Positions 61,209 through 64,000 of a stretch of DNA of 64,000 bases are shown piece after piece (position 1 is the stretch's first letter; every line of letters starts with the position of its first letter). The DNA is taken from assembly GCF_004138485.1 (NCBI RefSeq), contig NZ_RYEV01000005.1, positions 496,001 through 560,000 on the forward strand, written 5' to 3'. The DNA comes from Peristeroidobacter soli (lineage in GTDB: Bacteria > Pseudomonadota > Gammaproteobacteria > Steroidobacterales > Steroidobacteraceae). The translations under genes were made by a program, and so were the position numbers. The notes beneath the pieces were generated by a model. The model ran no database searches. It worked only from the letters and a program-made list of their open reading frames with translations, and was not told the DNA's origin.

Positions 61209-62218
61209 TCGCCGATATGCAGGGCGTTCCGGATGGAGCGCAGGATACCCGACCAGCGGCTGGCGGGCTTGGCCAACGGCGCCGCGGCGGCCGCCGGTTC
61301 GGCCTCGATGGCTAAGGATTCATGAGTCAACAGGCCGCACAGCGCACAGGCGTTCAAGAATCCCCGAATGTTTGCAATGGGCTGCGCGGCCAGATGGGTC
61401 ATCTGCTGCGCAGTGTAGGCGTTGTTCATCAGAATGGAGGTGAGCCGCACCTGCCAGGTCTTGTGTCCCAGCCTGCCGAAATCGGGCCAGCGTTGCAGAC
61501 GGAAGCGCGCCATGCGCGGCAGCCAGGGCAGCAGATCCGTCGTCGTTCCCAGCTGACCGCAATTCCACAGCAGGTACTGCAGCGAGTGACGACGCAGCTC
61601 GCCTGCGGCGGGCACTGAATCATTCGAGCCAAGCTCACGCACTTCAATCGCGCCCGATGTTTGTGCCAGCTCGGCAATCACTTCCGGCGACAGATCCTTA
61701 CTCGCAAGCACAGTTGCCTGCGAAGGCTGCACATAAATCGAAACGTCACCCCGCGTGATGAGATGCGTTCGTTGATTGTCCTTGGCGATGATGTCGCGCA
61801 AGACATGCGCGAGTACGAAGCCTTCATTCTGAGCGACCGCCTCCGCGCGAGATGCAGCGACGAGCTCCTGAGTCGTGAGGGAGGGGTCGACGTCCTGTGC
61901 GGCGAGCGTGGCATCGAGCATCGAGATGAAGTCGCTCACTCGCAGCGGCGCGTACACCGCTTGAGTGTCTTCGGGCGCGGTGCCGCCTTGACGCACCAAC
62001 GAGACGCAGCGAGGCCGGCCGCGTTCAATGGCCTGCCTCATCACGGCGCGGGCGAGGGCGGACTCGGGCTCGCAAATCGCGAGATCCGCGGCGGGCTCTT
62101 CGCTGTAGGTCCAGGTCGCGGCGGTTTTGCCTTCCACGAGCTGGAGCATCGATTTCACGCGCATCTCGTCGCGGATCGATAAGCCTATCGTGGTGAGTGT
62201 CAACTGCCGCGCGGTCAT
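61202..62218 (-). CDS. Uncharacterised protein, possible response-regulator-like N-terminus
   Basis: I do not recognise this 338-residue protein. It starts at ATG 62218 (MTARQLTLTTIGLSIRDEMR); no ribosome site is clear. Residues 1-110 look like an alpha/beta fold of receiver type (TTIGLSIRDEMRVKSMLQLV, DLAICEPESALARAVM, PRCVSLVR) without an obvious phospho-acceptor Asp. The middle is helical, and residues ~215-310 are Trp/Leu-rich (LQYLLWNCGQLGTTTDLLPW), perhaps a winged helix. No signal peptide or membrane helix. Neighbours give no hint. Confidence 0.6.
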   Translation of the reverse strand: MTARQLTLTTIGLSIRDEMRVKSMLQLVEGKTAATWTYSEEPAADLAICEPESALARAVMRQAIERGRPRCVSLVRQGGTAPEDTQAVYAPLRVSDFISMLDATLAAQDVDPSLTTQELVAASRAEAVAQNEGFVLAHVLRDIIAKDNQRTHLITRGDVSIYVQPSQATVLASKDLSPEVIAELAQTSGAIEVRELGSNDSVPAAGELRRHSLQYLLWNCGQLGTTTDLLPWLPRMARFRLQRWPDFGRLGHKTWQVRLTSILMNNAYTAQQMTHLAAQPIANIRGFLNACALCGLLTHESLAIEAEPAAAAAPLAKPASRWSGILRSIRNALHIGDQ

Positions 62219-62555
62219 CGCGAAATGGGACTGTGATCCGAAGCAACCAGCGTTGTAAGCGAGCGGGAGAAATGTACAACGCGCGCGGGGAAAAAATGTG
62301 ATCGACTCGGAAATCAGCGCGCCTTGCAGCGCTTTTTTTGCGAGTTGCGCCGATGCGGCCATGCTGGGAATCACCGCGGCCTCGCGTCAGTTTTCACCAG
62401 ATAAGTACTCCTACGCATGTCGCGGGAAAGGGCGCCACCGACTCGAAGGTTCCCATCCGGGAAACCAACTATATAAAATGTCTCGCACTGCGATCCAAGA
62501 CCCGCGTCACCCTGATAGTGCACGCTCCATCTGCCATCGAGATAAGGGAACCAAC
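62219..62555. other. Divergent intergenic stretch without a supported gene
   Basis: This 337-base region separates the unrecognised minus-strand gene from the DUF3187 gene. It is more A/T-rich than its surroundings (runs such as AAAAAA near 62292 and TTTTTTT near 62333) and should hold both promoters. Open frames here lack similarity or codon bias that I can recognise. Confidence 0.5.
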
Positions 62556-63659
62556 GTGAAAAAACTGCCAGCCGCGACGCTGATGCTCGCCGGCCTCGCC
62601 TTCGGCATGCCAATCGCGCACGCCGAGGACGGCCAACTGTACGGCCTGCTGCGCTCTCGCGACCTCACCCCCTTCGGCTTCCTGCGCCTGGACATGCGGC
62701 CGGCGCACGCGGTGTCGATCGAGCCCGGCAACTGGGCGTTCGAGACCGAACTGGCCTATCAGAACACCTGGGCGCTGAGCCCCGAAGTGGAGAAGTACCT
62801 CACGTCGAGGGAATCGCTCGGCCGGCACGATCTCACGGCGGCCGACGTGCAGGCCATTCGCGATCTGCCGGGCGAGAACTATCTGCTGGATCTGGAGCTG
62901 GCGCTGCTCGACGTGACCTTCCACTACAAGTTCTCCAACGTCTTCACCGGTTACGTCATCGCCAGCGGCGTGTCGTTCCAGGGCGGTTTTCTCGACAGCA
63001 CCATCGAAGGCTTTCACGACACGTTCGGTTTCAGCTCGTTCGGCCGGCCGGCGGTCTCGAAGAATCAGGTCAACCTGATCTATGACTTGAAGTCGAGCCA
63101 ATACACCAGCCTCGGTACGCCGACGGATGGCGGCCTGCTCGATCCCACGTTTGGCTTGCGCTACACGGGTTGGACGTTGCCCGGCCGCTGGCATCTGTCG
63201 ACCGAGGTGGCGGTGAAGGTGCCGATCGCGGGCCGTCGCGCGCTGCTGTCGACCGGGCGTACCGACTATGGCGTGCAAATGTCGTTACAGCGCAAGGGCG
63301 ATCATCATGGGTTCTATGTGGATGCGGCCGCCGTTTACTACGATGGTTCGACTCAGGTCGCGGCCCAGGAACCCCAATGGATCCCGACCCTGATCGTCGG
63401 CTACGAGCGGATGCTGACCGCGCGCACCAACGTCAACCTGCAGGCCTATCTGAGCCAGAGTGTGTACTCGCACCAGGAGACCGATCTGGAGGAGTTGCTA
63501 GGGCTGAAGTACCAGTACAGCATCGGCATTCGTCATCGGCGCAACAACTTCCTGTTCACGTTTGGCATCACCGAGAATCTGCAGAACGTCAACAACACGC
63601 CGGACATCGGTTTCCAGCTGGGCCTCGCCTGGGTGCCGCTGTCCTCCCTGTCCCGCTGA
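62556..63659 (+). CDS. DUF3187 family outer-membrane-type protein
   Basis: A 367-residue exported protein starting at GTG 62556 behind AAGGGA, with signal peptide ending IAHAED. The remainder is beta-rich with repeated aromatic alternation (WAFETELAYQNTWAL, VTFHYKFSNVFTGYVIASGV, FYVDAAAVYYDGSTQV, YSIGIRHRRNNFLFTFGITE), as in barrels, and matches the DUF3187 layout. Function unknown. The 337-base stretch since the preceding divergent start (62219-62555) holds no gene that I can support; a perfect terminator follows the stop. Confidence 0.8.
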   Translation: MKKLPAATLMLAGLAFGMPIAHAEDGQLYGLLRSRDLTPFGFLRLDMRPAHAVSIEPGNWAFETELAYQNTWALSPEVEKYLTSRESLGRHDLTAADVQAIRDLPGENYLLDLELALLDVTFHYKFSNVFTGYVIASGVSFQGGFLDSTIEGFHDTFGFSSFGRPAVSKNQVNLIYDLKSSQYTSLGTPTDGGLLDPTFGLRYTGWTLPGRWHLSTEVAVKVPIAGRRALLSTGRTDYGVQMSLQRKGDHHGFYVDAAAVYYDGSTQVAAQEPQWIPTLIVGYERMLTARTNVNLQAYLSQSVYSHQETDLEELLGLKYQYSIGIRHRRNNFLFTFGITENLQNVNNTPDIGFQLGLAWVPLSSLSR

Positions 63660-63689
63660 TTCCGCTCCCCTAGCCATCCTCGCGAACCC

Positions 63690-63718
63690 CGGCGTCGTCT
63701 GACGCTGGCGTTTTTTTG
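63690..63718 (+). terminator. Rho-independent terminator after the DUF3187 gene
   Basis: CCGGCGTC (63690-63697) pairs with GACGCTGG (63702-63709), one G-U pair, loop GTCT, followed by CG and seven T residues. Confidence 0.88.
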
Positions 63719-63785
63719 TCGCCTATGTCAGATTTATAACTGAACCTTAGGGTGATGTTAGCTTACTGACAACCGGGAGACGGGC

Positions 63786-64000
63786 GTGGGGTCGAAGTGG
63801 ATGGCCGGGCTGTTGGGGATGGCGGTGCTGGGCGCCTCGGGCGCCTCGGCCGACGCCATCGACGACTTCGTGAATCAGGAGCTGGCCAGGCAGAAGGTGC
63901 CGGGCGTAGCGATCGGCATCATGGAACACGGCCAGCTGGCGCGAGCGGCCGGTTATGGGCTCGCCAATATCGAGCACGGCGTGCCGGTGCACGCGGACAC
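63786..64000 (+). CDS. Serine hydrolase (beta-lactamase/class C family), N-terminal part
   Basis: Begins at GTG 63786 with GGGAGA upstream and runs off the window after 71 codons. A signal peptide ends near ASAD, followed by IDDFVNQELARQKVPGVAIG, then MEHGQLARAAGYGLANIEHG, the opening of class C beta-lactamase-like hydrolases and esterases. The catalytic SxxK lies beyond the window, so the exact activity is unknown. Confidence 0.8.
   Translation, partial: MGSKWMAGLLGMAVLGASGASADAIDDFVNQELARQKVPGVAIGIMEHGQLARAAGYGLANIEHGVPVHAD

Overview
The window is a stretch of high-GC, gene-dense chromosome from a Gram-negative bacterium, most likely a gammaproteobacterium. The evidence is gene order: yciO-trpS-scpA-scpB-rluB, then yciK/ubiG/mtaD-like beside gyrA, then gyrA-serC-(serA)-pheA-aroA-cmk-rpsA-ihfB-lapA-lapB. 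The yciK/mtaD/ubiG group beside gyrA is also found in pseudomonads. Multihaem respiration, phenylacetate degradation and a Baeyer-Villiger-type enzyme would fit an environmental degrader such as a Steroidobacter/Nevskiales relative, but that is inference. I see no rRNA, tRNA, CRISPR array, prophage or intact insertion sequence.

Layout. 1-6558: end of yciO, then an overlapping trpS-scpA-scpB operon followed by a pseudouridine-synthase gene. Both condensin accessory subunits carry very large acidic tails, and the pseudouridine synthase lacks its catalytic Asp. 6590-12026, minus strand: a VOC protein, yciK, a squalene/phytoene-synthase-like gene, rmuC, ubiG and an MTA/SAH-deaminase-like amidohydrolase. 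12121-24135: gyrA, serine biosynthesis (serC, serA), aromatic amino acids (pheA, aroA), cmk, rpsA, ihfB, lapA and lapB. 24262-28831: a ComEA-like protein, galU, gabT and, on the minus strand, a secreted subtilase with a GlyGly-CTERM-like tail.

29144-45359 is the most interesting part: nine plus-strand genes, almost all overlapping or a few bases apart. They encode (1) a pyridine-nucleotide/FAD oxidoreductase fused to two cyclic-nucleotide-binding domains and a four-cluster [4Fe-4S] module; (2) a membrane protein with intramembrane histidines; (3) an FHA-like domain, one membrane helix and a decahaem cytochrome c in one chain; (4) a lipoprotein with GlcG/HbpS-like domains; (5) an outer-membrane beta-barrel; (6) a decahaem cytochrome fused to an LVIVD beta-propeller; (7) a c554-like cytochrome; (8) a membrane-anchored PP2C phosphatase; and (9) a double-FHA membrane protein. 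I read this as an electron conduit from cytoplasmic NAD(P)H to the periplasm or cell surface, gated by cyclic nucleotides and by Ser/Thr phosphorylation.

45360-51030: DUF899, DUF72 and an Lrp regulator on the minus strand, divergent from a fused E1 alpha-beta and an E2 of a branched-chain 2-oxo acid dehydrogenase. 51027-58664: paaX and the paaABCDE-paaG-paaZ operon for phenylacetyl-CoA epoxidation and ring opening, with a clear inverted repeat in the paaX-paaA gap. 58656-58938: a nested palindromic element whose perfect 32-bp arms contain the stop codons of both convergent neighbours. 58930-64000: an FAD monooxygenase with its Lrp regulator, a small membrane protein, an unrecognised minus-strand protein, a DUF3187 outer-membrane-type protein with a good terminator, and the start of a serine hydrolase.
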